64,000 nt of DNA, from NCBI GenBank assembly GCA_027943245.1, contig JANDJZ010000086.1:1-64000 (forward strand). Direction: 5' to 3'. The notes below the pieces were generated by a model. The model saw only the letters and a list, made by a program, of their open reading frames with translations, was not told where the DNA came from and did not search any database. The position numbers were made by a program, and so were the translations under genes. Each line of letters opens with the position of its first letter. The stretch's first letter is position 1. Of this stretch, positions 11,446 to 23,355 are shown piece after piece. The DNA is from Acanthamoeba sp. SK_2022b (lineage: Eukaryota; Discosea; Longamoebia; Acanthamoebidae).

Positions 11446-14375
11446 TTAGCCTCGCTTCTTCTGGTAGCCGTTGAGCTTGCTGTTGCCCCTTCGCCCCTTT
11501 CGCTTCTTGCGTTGGCGGACCTTGTCCTTGAGGGAGACCTTGGCCTTGGCCCGCACGGCGGCCGAGTGGCGGGTGAGCTGGTAGGGCTGCGCCTTGGCCG
11601 TGTCCTTGTTCGTGTGCGACTGGCCGTGCTTGGCCTTCTTGCGCCCGAACTTCTCCCTGCCCTCGCGGCCAGCCATCACCGAGGCCAGTCGCCCCTCCTT
11701 GTCGAGCTTCCTCTTCTTCTGGAAGCCGGTGATATCGGTCGGGTCGACCTCGTAGGCCGGACGACCCGAGTCGCTGTCGCTATCGCTGTCCTTGTCCTCG
11801 TCCAGCGCCTCCCTCTTCCTCTTCATCTTCTCAAAGTCCTCCTCCGTGAGCAGCTGAACAACGGATTGGGTCAGCACCATCTCAAAATTATTTACAAATA
11901 AATAAACAAACATTAAAAATAAATAAATAAAATAGTCGCGATCGTGCAAGGGGGCGAATGGGTACCCTGGTCAGATCGGCTCGAGCAGTGCTCTGGGCCT
12001 CCTCCATTTGGTCGGCGCCATCGGCGTCCTTCTCGGCGTCGGGCTCTTCGATGCCGGAAGCGGTGACGGTGCCCGCGGTCTTGTCGACAAACCACGCCGA
12101 CTCGTCCTGATCGGCGTCGTCGGCTTCGCCCTCGTCTTCGTCACCGTCCTCGACCTCCTCGGCTTCCTCCTCCTCTTCGTCCGCCTCATCGTCATCGTCG
12201 TCGCTTTCCTCTTCGTTATCGGTCTCCACCCACTCGCCCTCTCCGTCGTCGCTGTCCGCCTCTCCGTCTTCGTCCTCGACCTTGACCCATTCGCCCTCGC
12301 CATCCGATACGTTGACCCAGCCGTCGCTGTCTTCGTCGTCCTCGTCCTCCTTGTCCTCGAGCAGGTCCACGTCCTTGACCTGATCGGCGGGTCGCAGTTC
12401 ACCGTACTGCGTCGGCTCGATCGTCATGTCCGCGAATTTACCCTGCGTGGAACAGCACCACCAAAGTGTCAACGACGCGTCGAGCAGAGGCGAGACAGCA
12501 ACGGGAGAACGAGAGGCGGTCATCGTACTCTGTCCTGCTTGGGGAGCAGCCCGGGGTTAACGTTTCGGTAGAGCGCGATGATGGAGCGGGACGCCATCAT
12601 GACGCCCTTGTCGTGGTTCTTCTTGTACGAGGTGAGCTCGCGGAGGAGCTCCTTGTCGCTGATGGCGTTGGGCTGACGATTGCAGATCTCGCGAATCGTG
12701 TTGAGGCCGATCGAGGTCGCCTCGGGCGCGCCGTGCTCATTGACGAAGTGGTTGGTGATCACTCGGATCACCTCCTCCAAGCTGTCGGGCGGCACCAACT
12801 GAAGGAGGGAGGGGGTGGCACGCACACGACGTGAGCCAATGGGCATCGCACGGGCATGGGCGTGGCAGGTGGGAGAAGTGGGGGAGTGTCATCACGTACG
12901 TCGTGTGAGGACTGGGCAACGATGGCCAGGATCTGGGTGATGTTCTGCTGCTGCGGCTTGAGGTATCGCTGGACCCACGTGTAGAAGTTGAGCAGCAGCA
13001 GCTTGTGGCAACCGATCAACCGCGAGATGAGGTTCATCATCATCATCTTGACCTGAATGTCGCCGACAACGAAGAATAAGCAACCCTCCCCCCCCCTTTG
13101 AAAGAAGATCGCGGGCGTGCCAATACCTCGAATCGCTCGGTGGAATTCTTGAGGTCAGCGAGCAGCTTCTCGGCAAAGCCCTGCGGGTCGTTGAGCAGTT
13201 CGATCGCGGGGAAGTTGACCTTGATGTCCTTTTCCTTGTGCTGCATCTTCTGAGCCTTCTTGATTCCCTTCTTGAGCAGCCTCTCTCGCTTCTTGGTCTT
13301 GTTGGCGTGCGTCGAGTACTTCTTGACCATGTCTTGCACCGTAGGCACGTACTGCGACGCGTTACGGTCGGGTCAGCCGAAGAACGCGGTCCGCACATAC
13401 ACACCACCATCGCCGCCATAACACCACATCACACCATCCACGCGCAGCAATCCCGAGCGGAGCAGTACGTCATCTTCCTCGATCTCGGTGGACTCGGCGG
13501 ACAGGAAGAACTGGATAGCGTCCACCTTGACCTTGCTGAACTTGGAGAAGCAGCCCTGGCTGATGACGTTGACCGTCTTGGCGTCGTTCCTGGTTGTTGG
13601 TGTAGTTGTCGATTGTGAGCAAAGAACAAGATCGGGAGCAGTGGAAGGGAGTCGGACCAGATTCGCTTCCTGTAGAGGTCGATCATGACGTCGAGCGACT
13701 TCTTGGCGGCGATGTCGCTGGGGTCGTTGAGCATGGTGTACATGAAGTTCTGGAGCGTGCGGTTCATCTTCTGGTTCTTGTGCTTCTCGTTGATGTTCTT
13801 GATGTCGGTCACGATGTGCGAGTAGAGCATCTGTCGCAAGGGCTTGTCCTTGCAACGGAACAGCTTGAAGAAGAGGCACAGCAGCCTGTGTGGTGTATAT
13901 ACACAATACCATCAGCGCCAATGCACCAAGCTGCGAGTGCAGAGGAGAATGAGGGTGGAGGAGGCTCGTACGTGGTGGGCGAGAGGAGATCCCTATTGCG
14001 CATAAGAATGAGGGCCTTGGCGAGGGTACGTCGCAGGCCGGGCTCAAGAGCGGAGTAGTTTTCATCAAGCAACGAGATGAGCTGCTGAGGAAAGTCTACG
14101 AGCTCCTTCTTGTAAACCGGCGCCACCTATCCCGGGAATCGTCGAATCATAGTATGATTCACCGTTCAGTTTTGCGATTGGGAATTTTTAAATGAGACAT
14201 TTCTACGTACATGGCTCAGAAAATTGATCAAGGCTTCGAATTCATGCGATTCCTTATTGGGCTTAAGCTTGAACAGCTGCAACTGGGTCTGGTAATGGCG
14301 GTACTGGAGCTGAAAGTCCTCCCTGTATGATTCGCTATCCCTCTTGCAGAGATTTTGCAACTGAAGCAAATCCAT
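11446..14375 (-). CDS. SDA1: SDA1 homologue, 60S ribosome biogenesis factor
   Basis: SDA1 is a nucleolar protein needed for 60S subunit maturation and export (family knowledge). The N-terminus [20 protein letters not shown] with [19 protein letters not shown] matches the SDA1 start; 14375 is chosen because longer in-frame ATGs precede non-conserved sequence. Middle exons contain [38 protein letters not shown] and [17 protein letters not shown]. An acidic low-complexity block of D/E runs spans about 12060-12370. The C-terminus is basic and glycine-rich ([20 protein letters not shown]), typical of a nucleolar tail. Seven or more exons. It shares a 358-bp divergent promoter with the Clu-domain gene. 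Confidence 0.9.
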
Positions 14376-14733
14376 CGCTCCGGCAAAGATCCCAACAAGA
14401 TGGCTCAATCCTGCTGTGCAGAAACGCAACAAGATCAAAATCCGGAACGAAGGAAGAAAATCTGAAACTGGTTTGTGTGGCTTGGAAATAAAATGGAAAA
14501 TCAGAGTTTTCGTTTTTCGCCCGTTGGGTCGACTTTGCACGGGTGGACCGGACTTGGGGGGTAGATGGGTAGCCGGCACCCTCCGTCCCGCCTATCCCGG
14601 CAAGCCCGCTCCGGCATTCGAGTGACAACTCGGGCGTTAGCAACGACTGCCGTTGGGCCTTTGGGCCGTGGAGGAAAGTAGGCGTGAAGTTTGCGTGCCG
14701 GTTCGTTTCTTATTGTATTGACATCGAGAAGAG
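14376..14733. other. Divergent promoter SDA1 / Clu-domain gene
   Basis: A 358-bp gap between two divergent starts. No clear TATA box or recognised motif was found. AT-rich around 14400-14520, GC-rich around 14520-14620. An extra upstream exon of either gene cannot be excluded. Confidence 0.4.
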
Positions 14734-17700
14734 ATGAGCCTCCTCAGGGCTCTGCGACGTAATGTCGGCCTAAGGCCCGACGCAAGCATTTGCCATCCAG
14801 AATATGCGGGCATGCTCAAATGCTTCGATTTGCCATCGCGTGCCAATTCGCTGGATCCCTTTCCCGTGTCGATGGAGGAAGCCGTAGATGAGCGGACATC
14901 TGGTGATAAACTCTACTGTCCCGCCCCCACACCAAAAATCACCCCGCTTCCCCCGAAGCGGAAGGACTCCTTCGCCACAACACCAATGCAGATAACCCCC
15001 ATTGGTACCCCCCCCCAATGCACACGAAGAGTCACCTACTGGTGGTTCTCACTTCGCATTTGCGCACAGGATACAAGACGAATATGGGTGAGGCGGCGCA
15101 TCCAACACTATATCATCATTCCGGATTTCGCGCATCACTTCCGTCCCACTCCTCTTCCTCTTCCAAAAGCAGTGCTCCCTCCCCATCGGCCTACAGCAAC
15201 TCCTTCGGCAGGATAAACTCGTCCGCAACGACCACGTCAACCACCTCCACCTCCTCTCACTCTGCCATCGGCTACACGACGCCCTCAAGCGCCTACACCA
15301 CGGCCTCGGCCTACGCCAACGCCGGCGCAGTGCGGCGGAGGGCCTACAGCGCCGTGGGCGTCTCCAGCGCGGTGGTCGCTGGCTCCTCCCTCTCCTTCCC
15401 TCAGTTCGAGGCCCAAGACGACCCTCTCCCGTCGTCTCGTCGACTGCAGGACTTCCTCAACACCGTGGTACGCGGCTCGCCCTGTGCTTCAACATCGCTT
15501 TTTTTGGCTTACGCGCGGGGATCGATTAATGGTTGGCTTGCGTGGTCATCATCAGGGTAACCCGCCTTTCGTGGAGCCATCAACGGCGAGCCCGAGGAAC
15601 TGGACGAAGGAGTTCCAGGAGATACTGCTTCGGCCGGTCCTCGAGCGAGGCACCGAGCTGCAGAAGCTGTGCGACGAGTTCGTGGCCACGGCCAAGCAGT
15701 TTGGCGAGGTGATCATCCGCGAGCGCAATCTGCCCTACCACCAAAAGACCATCAAGCCGTTGCGAGGCAAGGGCCTGGCCGGCGGGGAAAAGTACCAGGT
15801 GGCCAACATCTTCTTCAAGTTTGCGGTCAACAAGGACGGCTCGTTCTATCCTTCTGATCGGTTCGCCATGAAGGTGGCCGGTGCGTCGCCCGTCCTTCGT
15901 GTTGTGTGCATGTGGAGGCGCCTCGCTCACGTTCCTCGATGCGTGCAGGGCACGAGCTCAAGGGTCTCACCGCGTTGGTGTCGTGCGGCATGATCCTGGG
16001 CCTCTCGTTTCCGCTTCTGGCCCTGATCGACTGGCGAGGCTATCGGCTCATCGCCACGTCAGCGCTGCCCATCTCCGAGGACACCATCGTCTACGGCTCG
16101 TGCGATGGCGGCAACTCGGTGCACAAGAAGTCAGAGGTTCGCTCGCCAAAGCCTGTTCGCCGCTCCTCTCTCCCTCTTCACTTATCTCCTTCCACGCCCA
16201 CAGGAAATGAACCAATTGATGGAAAAGATCGCCAAGGTGCTCAACCTCAAGGGCCACTACACCGGCCTAGGCGATCCCAAGGAGTGGATACACGGCCCGT
16301 GCGATATTGAAGGACATCAGGCACGCACATGCTCTTCAGTTTGCACCACACGCGCACACACACTTCAAGCCAACTGACGGGCTTCAATTTGCCATTGCAG
16401 GGGAGAGACGGCAAGTTTTACGTGGTGGACACGGCGCGAATATGGCCGTGCGAGACGCCCGATCGATCAGTCAAGGGCGGGTTCTTGTTCAAGCTGCTGC
16501 GCGGCGAGTTCGTCTCCAAGTATGGCGCGCCGCTGTCGTCGGACGCCTTCACCGCCTTCGGAGAGCACGATGCGGATATCCACAACGCCGAAGTGCAGGA
16601 AGCGACGCGACACCTGTTCCACCGCGTGATCCCCGAGTTTGCGGCCCAGCTGCCGGCGTTCAACTCGGCCGGCTTCACCGGCACGCACTTGATAGACGAG
16701 GTCCATCGAGCGGGAATCAACGTACGACACATCGGCCGCGTGCGCGCGCGCGTGGACGACCAGTGGAGCAGGGACCTGCTCCTGCTGGAAATCGTCGCCC
16801 GCGTGCTGAAGAACGAGCTGCGCGCCGAGATGCGGGTCATGCAAGGCTCGGAGGTGCGTCGGGCCTTCCCCTCACCCTTCCCCTGCCCGACCCCGTGACT
16901 AATATCGGTGACGCCATCGACGCGGGAGCAGGAGAGGCAGTACAGGGCGCTGGTGCTGGCCTTCTTCAACTTCGTGTTCGGCTGCGGCCCGCGCCCGACC
17001 GCGTTCTGGAGCACGGAGGTGAAGCGGCTGATCAAGGAGCAGTTCCCGCAGGGCATCTCGCCGCTCGAGGAGCGCCCCGAGCACGACCTGCGCAAGGCGC
17101 TCCGGATGGAGGCGCTCTACCTCCGGCTGCAGCACCTCACCGGGATCGTGTTCCACCCGGGCCTCTCGCTGTGCTGCTGCGAGACCGCACTGCACTCGAC
17201 GCCCTTTGAGCCCGAAATGCTGGAGGAGATCCTCGTCAAGGCCAAGCACATGTACGCCATACCGAGGTACGACGCCCCCCCCCCTCTCCTCTCTTGGTGC
17301 GCGTGTGTTATGCGCGAGGGGGGGAGGGAATGTGAGTGGCTTATCGCTTTCATTCGGCGATGAACAGAATCGAGGCCGACGCTCTGGCCGAGCTAGCGCG
17401 GACCAAGGGCGGACAGGAGGCGATGCAGTTCTACCGGCTCTCGGCCGAGGCCTACGCCCACGCCCTGCAGCTCAAGCCCGACGACGCGTGCGTGCTCAGG
17501 AATCTGGCGACGGTCTTTGCCGAGCTGGCCGTGCTCCGCGCCCAGCAGGGCAGCGTGGCCCTGGCCGAGGTCGACCGGCTGTTTGGCGAGGCCTACGACA
17601 AGCTGTCGGTGTGCCTCCGTTTGGACTCAAACGACCACAAGGCGCTCGATCGGTGGGGCAACGCCCTGTGCGAGCACGCCACCGCCCTGCTGTCCCTGCT

Positions 17701-18238
17701 CCCCGGCGAGTTTACGCGACCCGGCCAGCTCCTCGGGACGGCCGCGCAGCGATACAGGGCCGCCCACCGACTGCAGCCGCACAACAGGGAGGTGCTCTAC
17801 AACTGGGGCAACGGCCTCCGCAAGCACGCGCGCATCCACGAGGAGCTGGGCAACCTGTCCGATTCGGAGAAGCTGCTGCGCGAGGCCATGGCCAAGTACG
17901 AGGCGTGCACGCGGTTGCCTCGGGAGAAGAAGAGGGACACCCTCATCGTCGACGCGCTCATCAATTGGGGCTGCGCCCTCCTGGCCCTCTCGCGACTCGA
18001 GGCCAACACCGACCGCGCTGCCGACTCCGCCAAGGACGCCGAGAACGCGCGGAAACAGTTCCTCAGGGCCGCCGCCGTGATCAAGTGCGAAGGGCTCTTT
18101 GAGCGCGATGACAAGCAGAAGCGGTCCTATCACGCCATCCTGGCCTACAACCTGGCCTGCTTCGCCGCCCTGCAGGCCGACCCCTCACAGCCCGTCTCCC
18201 AACCGCTTCTTGGCTGTCCCGTCAGGTCCGAGCATTGA
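14734..18238 (+). CDS. Clu-domain protein with TPR-like repeats
   Basis: Resembles the central Clu domain of CLUH/TIF31 proteins, which influence mitochondrial distribution and bind mRNAs for mitochondrial proteins; function here is inferred. Exon 1 (MSLLRALRRNV, from 14734) joins after ITPIG to GYKTNMGEAAHPTLYHHSGF. A Ser/Thr/Ala-rich low-complexity segment follows (15120-15400). The Clu core includes DWRGYRLIATSALPI, EDTIVYGSCDGGNSVH, LNLKGHYTG, DIEGHQGRDGKFYVVDTARIWP (split by an intron) and LFHRVIPEFAAQ. After an intron near 17300 come helical repeats rich in WGNALC/NWGNGLRKHA/NWGCALL, a TPR-like array. The eIF3-p135-type C-terminus of full CLUH was not recognised. The last few residues before 18238 may be read-through of an unrecognised donor. 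Confidence 0.75.
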
Positions 18239-18373
18239 TAAATACACGCCTGTTTTGTACAATCCTTGGTGGGCCGAGGTAAAGGTGGAGGCCCACGACC
18301 CAGTGTAGGAGACACTGTAATGACCAAGCTTGAAACTTTCACGACTTTCTAGTTACCTGCGCGGTATTGTGGT

Positions 18374-18417
18374 GCGTTTACCATTTTACTATTTTGCGTT
18401 TACCGTTTTACTATTAT
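18374..18417. repeat. Two tandem 22-bp imperfect repeats
   Basis: Units 18374-18395 and 18396-18417 both begin GCGTTTACC and differ at a few positions. They are followed by GTTTCG-rich decamer repeats at about 18430-18462. Confidence 0.85.
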
Positions 18418-18504
18418 AGAAACAAAACGTCGTTTCGTTTGGTTTCGTTTGGTTTCGTTTGTGGTGTGGAGACCTTTCGAGCAAGCATGGCGCCAACCCT
18501 CTGC

Positions 18505-18560
18505 TGACGTCATACATCCCACACTCTGGGTCGACTGACCATTCTGGACCTTTAAATAGG
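18505..18560 (+). promoter_or_regulatory. CRE and TATA-like box
   Basis: TGACGTCA at 18505-18512 and TTTAAATAGG at 18551-18560, about 40 bp apart, on a strand with no supported downstream gene. This is consistent with the promoter of a retroelement LTR. Confidence 0.35.
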
Positions 18561-19241
18561 GGCCGATCAGTTATTATGGACAAGAACCAAGGGACGGCTC
18601 GTGTGCAGCCTTGGGATGTGCAAGCGGTTGGGGAGAAAACCCACTCAAGGCTGCTTGTGCATTCCAGGGCCTCATCGAGGCAGCTCTGGAGCTTACTGAC
18701 ATGTTGGTCCAAGGTTGAGGTCACAGAACGACCTCTCCCACAACATCAAGTTCAAAGGTCCAAGGTGAAGCCCGCCTCAGGAGAGGCTGAGGAACCAAGG
18801 ACTGGAGAAGAGATGGAGTGGGTTGTGGAGGGGAAGATCCTCCTCAGCCTCAACATGAAGGGACGCCCAGGGTTGGCGAGATGAGACCGCCTTGGTTCGA
18901 TCGTTTTGCATTGACTCACAGTCAACCAGCTACGCACGCTACTCCATAAACTTGACCCACTGTTTTGATTGTTATATTGTCGTTCTTTCAAGTAACAATA
19001 ACACGGCTGACAAGCCGAGATAGAACAGCCTCCACTTGAACCGGTCCGGCTCAGCTCTTCATCATGATCCAGGCGCCACGTGTCTGCGCCGGTAAGGAAG
19101 GTGGCGCAGAAACCTAAAATAGGCCTCCGGCTTCGGCCACCAAGTTTGGTGAAAAAAAGTCGATAAGCGCCACATTGACCTACTTACAAGACGGCATACA
19201 CAAGTTTGGTGTTCATCTCCATTTTTCATTGTCCCTCTGTT

Positions 19242-22013
19242 CTAACGACCACGCACCACAAGCTCGTCAAAGCTGATGGGAACCCACTTGTCGGCTGGGG
19301 AGCCTGAAACGGGAGGTGCGTAGACGAGTTCCTTGTCGACGCACACCGCCAACTTTCCAAACGAGTAGACCTGCTTGCCTTCGTGCGTTCGGTTCTTCTG
19401 AGGCATGAAGAGCAGGTCGTTGTCCTCAGCCCACCGGGCCACCACCTCCCGCATGGTCGGCTCCTTGGTAGACGGCGTGGCCGAAGTGGCTGTTGTCGTG
19501 GCCGTCGTTGGCTGGCGAGGAGCGGCCGCAGAGGGACGAACCGATGAGGGTGGCGCGGTAGAGGGCGCAGCTGACGGGGGTTGGAGTGAGGGCGGCGGCA
19601 AGTCGGTGACACCACCGGCCATGATGCGCTGGACGTGGTAGTTCATGATCTCGAGCGCGTGGTTGAACTGGGCCTGCATGCGCGGCTGCGACTGGAGACC
19701 GGCCGGGAACAGCTGCTTCCAGCCCGAGTACCACTAGATAACAACAAACAAACACACAACAAACAACACGGGTCAAGACACGTACACAAACATCAACCGA
19801 GTCAGGGTTGAAGCGGTGAAGAGGAGGAGTGAGCCGCGCACCTTTGAGACCTCTTCGAAGTTGGGAGCCGCCGAGGAGAGCCAGTTGTTGAGGACGGCGA
19901 ACCACTTGGGGAAGAACTCCATCTCGAGGAGCGGAACAAAGTTGGCTGGCGAGATCATGTCCACCCACGACATCACCCAGTTGAAGGGCTCGAGATTCTG
20001 CTGCAGCGGGTTGATGACGAGCTCGCGCAGGCAGAGGATAAGCTTGGGGAGGATAGACCGACCCAGCAGGGCCTCCATACTGCCGGCGTCGAACACCCCG
20101 CGCCATGGCACGAGGATGGCATGCGCCGAGGCGTCGGACGGGTGCCACTCGACCAGCGCGGCGCCCAGCTTGTGCCTGACGGTGGGGAAGAGGGACTCCA
20201 TCTGCTTGCGGACGATGGGCAGCCACGGGTGGAGCCACGCGTGGATGGGCATCGTGTCCTGCCTCGGGTTCCAGCTGTCCACTTCGCGCGCGATCTTGGG
20301 GAAGATGAAGTGCATCATCAGGTTCTCGTAGGCCTCGCGCGTGAGCACAGGCGGCGCCCACAGTCGCACGAGCCGAATGCCGGACTCGAAGTCGCGCGGG
20401 TTCCACTCGTTGATGATCACGCGACGGATGACCGGCAGCACGATGTCGACGATCATCCGATTGTACATGTCCGTCGAGCTGGGACCTTTGGGTCGCAGGA
20501 TGCGCTCGCTGAGCTCGTCGCCGCCGCCTTCCTCCACCGCCGTCCCGGCGGGCTGGTCCTGCGTGCCCCGCAGGATCTTACGCCACGTGGTGACGAGCTC
20601 GACCAGCAGGCCCGGGTCCTTGAGCGGCTGCCAGTGCTCCATCTTGACCTTGACCAGCGGTCCGACCAGCGAGTAGGCCAGCGACGACAGCTTGTAGGCC
20701 TCGTACTCGCGCGCGTACTTGTTGCGGAACATGTCGAACACCTTCTCGAGGGTCTCCAGCGGCATGTCGTCGGCCTTGATGCGCTCGCTGCACTTGTCCA
20801 CGATCTCCATGATGGTCTTGAGCCGTTTCATCTGGTCCGCGCGAGCGTCCATGTTCTTCTGCAGCCGCTCCTCCTGCCGCCTGAGCTTCTCCTTGGTCGA
20901 CTCCTCCTGACGGATACGCCGATCGATGTTCTGCAGCTCCATCTCCTTCATGTCGACAAAGAACTTGACGTTGTGCTGGAGCTCAGGCGCCGGCATGCCG
21001 CGCCCTCCTTTGCCGCCCTTGGCCTGCAGCGCTGCTGCGTCGGCCAGGCCCTTGGTCGCCTGCTTCATGTCGGTGATCACGCGCGGCTGCGCCTGCGTCA
21101 TGTCGAGGATGAGCTGCTTCTCGGTCTTCTGGCTCGCCAGCACCTCCTCCGCTGTCTTGTACACCTTGCCTCGGCCCTTCTTGCGTCGCCGTCGCGAGCC
21201 TTCGACGTCCATATCATCGCGGTCCTCCTCCTCCTCCTCCTTCACGCCAGCGAGCGCCTCGCCGCCTTCCATGAGCTTCTTCTTCCACGCCGGCTCCTTC
21301 TTCTTCTTCTTCTCGCCCTTGGCCTTTTTGGGCTTGTCCGCCTTGGCGGGCAGGCGACCGGCCTGCTTCATCTCCATCTCGATCTGCTGCTGCGTCTTCT
21401 CCGCGCCGCGGAAGCCCAGACCCTCGTTCTTACCGCGCAGCCGCACCTCGATGGGCCGATCGATGCCCTCACCCGTCGACGTCTTGATGCCGCCCCCGGT
21501 CCAGCCCATCTTGGCCAGCAGCCGCGTACCGTAGTTGCTGCCCCACGCCGTCGTGGGCGGTGCCTCTTCATTCCCGGGAGACTGGGGCGAATCAGGGCCG
21601 GCACCAAGCCCACGCCTGTCGCGACCACCGAACGAGGTGGGCAGGCGAACGTGGGCAAACTCGTCTTCTTCCTCCTCCTCCTCTTCGCTTTCTTCTTCTG
21701 CTGCCTCCTCTCCCTTGACATCGAACTCTTCCTCCTCTTCGACAAGTTCTTTGGTGCTGCCCACTTCGAACCTGCCGCCCGGCACGAAGCTCATGAAGGC
21801 TCCGCCACCACCTCGGCCGCTCCCGAGGCCGCCCCTACGACTGCCGTAGTCATCGTCTTCGGTCTCGTTGAAAACACCATAAAGCTGATCCTCCTTCGTA
21901 AGCTTTCGCTTCTTGCGCTCGCCCTCATGGAAGAATTCGCCCCCTATCCACTGGCCGCCCTCGTAATCTGCGTCCAAATTGAACGCTGCGTAGTCGCTTG
22001 CATCTGGCTCCAT
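19242..22013 (-). CDS. TFIP11: TFIP11/NTR1 homologue, G-patch spliceosome-disassembly factor
   Basis: TFIP11/Ntr1 recruits and activates the DEAH helicase DHX15/Prp43 to dismantle post-splicing complexes in the nucleus (family knowledge). Two exons: 22013-19842 and 19733-19242, joined FEEVSK-WYSGWKQLF. The N-terminal TFIP domain (DADYEGGQWIGGEFF) precedes an acidic region. The G-patch reads YGTRLLAKMGWTGGGIK ... GLGFRG. A K-rich linker and coiled coil follow, then the long conserved helical region with WNPRDFESGIRLVRLW, NEWNPRD and MSWVDMISPANFVPLLE. The C-terminus LLFMPQKNRTHEGKQVYSFG is characteristic. 22013 is chosen because upstream in-frame codons read an intron with long T/A runs, and a 5' UTR intron (about 22150-22100) is likely. 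Almost intron-free, unlike its neighbours. Confidence 0.92.
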
Positions 22014-22734
22014 GACGGCCACCCTTGCCCTTGGTTTTGTGGTAGGCTGCTTGATCCGCTTCAGGTCCAACTGCAGCAGATGGTGCAGGTGGCGCGGTTC
22101 TGCGGCAAGGGAAAAAGACGAAAAAAAAACAAGGCAAAAAAAAAAAACGTACCGCTTTTTCCATGCCATCAAGGACGGACATTGCTGACTGGCGCGACTT
22201 ATCTTTTAAGATAACCTAGCCACACATCAGTGCACCTCTGAGGATTTACAACTACCCTATTCTCATGTCAATACTAGTTTGTTGTACACCATAATGTGCA
22301 TTTCATTCTCAAGTGTTCCTTCATGAATGGGAGGGAGATCAACACCAAGGTTCCCTGCAGCATCACTAGTGAGGACAAGCAAGCTTTAAGCTGCAGCAAT
22401 CATAGCAATGAAAAGTGAGCTCTCAGTTGCTCTTCCTTGGCATTGATCCTCTTGATGGTCACTCTCACAATGAATATCAAGGCTGTCCACTCACGCAGTA
22501 ACAAGTTTTTGGTGTGCCCAACCACCGCCACCTGTCGTTCTTCGTTTCCGTCTTTCTTGTTCCGCCTGTGATACGCTCACTCACGCGCCGTGCCATGCGA
22601 CTACGAACGTTTCTTGTCCAGTCGAGCGAGGCCACGCTATCATCAAAGACCCACATCCCGCTCAGGTAGCAAACTGGTGTTGCTGCAACGACAAGAAACC
22701 CCAGCCACTAATTCTAGGTGATTGCAAAAGGAAG
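22014..22734. other. Divergent intergenic region TFIP11 / dehydroquinase-like
   Basis: A 721-bp gap. Next to TFIP11 it holds a probable 5' UTR intron with poly-T/A tracts (22100-22150). From 22200 to 22500 the base composition is lower in GC and resembles the transposase DNA at the right end of the window more than local exons. No ORF, tRNA or terminal repeat was recognised. Confidence 0.4.
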
Positions 22735-23355
22735 ATGGCAACAGTGACAAAGGAAGATGAGGAGCGGCAGGCCAGGGCTATCAAGTGGGCTCAGGAGGGC
22801 ACCCAACCAGAGGGCCGTAGCAAACGCAAGGTTCTGGTCGTGCATGGCGCGGGATTGTGCATGCGGGGCAAGGCTCAAATCGAGAAGTTCGGCACCCTCA
22901 CGCTGGCCGACTACGAGCGCCACATTCTGCAGTATGCCGCGCAACATCACCTCGACATAGAGTTCTTTCAATCCAACAGCGAGGGTAGCGTCATTGATCG
23001 ACTCTACGCCGCCCACGATGACGGCGACGTTGATGGTGCCATAATCAATCCAGGAGGTAAGCAACGATTTAAGCATTTATTTTTTATTCTCATTATTCTT
23101 TGTTCATAATTCTTAATAATTCTTATATTGTCTGCAGGGTTTACCAAGGGCTACAGGGCACTCGGCTTGGCGTGCGGGCAGGTTCGCTACCCAGTGGTTG
23201 AAGTGCATATCAGCAACACAGCGGCCAGCGGCACCATCAGCGAGGTTACCCCCAACTGCAAGGCCACCGTCCAGGGCTTTGGCGTCTACGGCTACAATAT
23301 GGCCCTGGCCGGCCTGGCCCACGTCCTCCTTAACAACAACAGCAGCAAGTCTTAG
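22735..23355 (+). CDS. Type II 3-dehydroquinase-like protein, catalytic residues altered
   Basis: Fold of type II 3-dehydroquinate dehydratase (shikimate pathway). Two exons: 22735-23056 and 23138-23355, about 179 residues. Recognisable blocks are KVLVVHGAGLCMRG, FGTLTLADYERHI, EFFQSNSEGSVIDRLYAA, GAIINPGGFTKGYRA, PVVEVHISN and QGFGVYGYNMALAGL. The VEVHISN catalytic His and the INPG loop are kept. The usual Arg-Glu-Pro-x-x-Tyr lid reads AQIEKF, so the lid Arg is absent and Tyr is Phe. THTS after INPG is replaced by TKGY, and the ARE-x-FR arginines after VHISN are missing. It is therefore probably not a standard dehydroquinase: either a pseudoenzyme or an enzyme with another substrate. Alignment was made by eye. 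Confidence 0.8.

Larger units (their letters stand above)
18239..19241. other. Gene-free AT-rich stretch, LTR-like
   Basis: About 1 kb without a supported gene, clearly less GC-rich than its flanks. It holds two tandem 22-bp imperfect repeats (18374-18417), TTTGGTTTCG-type decamers (18430-18462), a palindromic CRE TGACGTCA (18505-18512) and a TATA-like TTTAAATAGG (18551-18560). The tract runs from a TGT near 18316 to an ACA near 19008. Downstream are an 8-bp inverted repeat (19083-19090 / 19103-19110) and an 11-bp direct repeat CAAGTTTGGTG at 19141 and 19201. A promoter-like core inside a TG...CA segment suggests a solo LTR, but no target duplication or second copy was seen. An ORF of 141 codons at 18459 has no recognisable similarity. 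Confidence 0.35.

Noticed and set aside
12008..12571. Leu/Val-rich plus-strand ORF opposite SDA1
   Set aside because: Antisense of the acidic Asp/Glu block of SDA1, which reads as Val/Leu/Phe on the other strand; false membrane protein.
14376..14733. tRNA or snRNA genes in intergenic gaps
   Set aside because: No cloverleaf-compatible sequence or A/B box pair was recognised by eye in this or the other gaps; a tRNAscan/Infernal run would be decisive.
18459..18884. Possible gene of 141 codons in the 18.5-kb stretch
   Set aside because: No similarity, unusual composition and a CRE/TATA core inside it; better read as part of a non-coding repeat.
20121..22214. 697-codon plus-strand ORF opposite TFIP11
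   Set aside because: It is the exact antisense of conserved TFIP11 coding sequence. Leu/Arg/His-rich translation and no family similarity; a product of GC-rich codon use.
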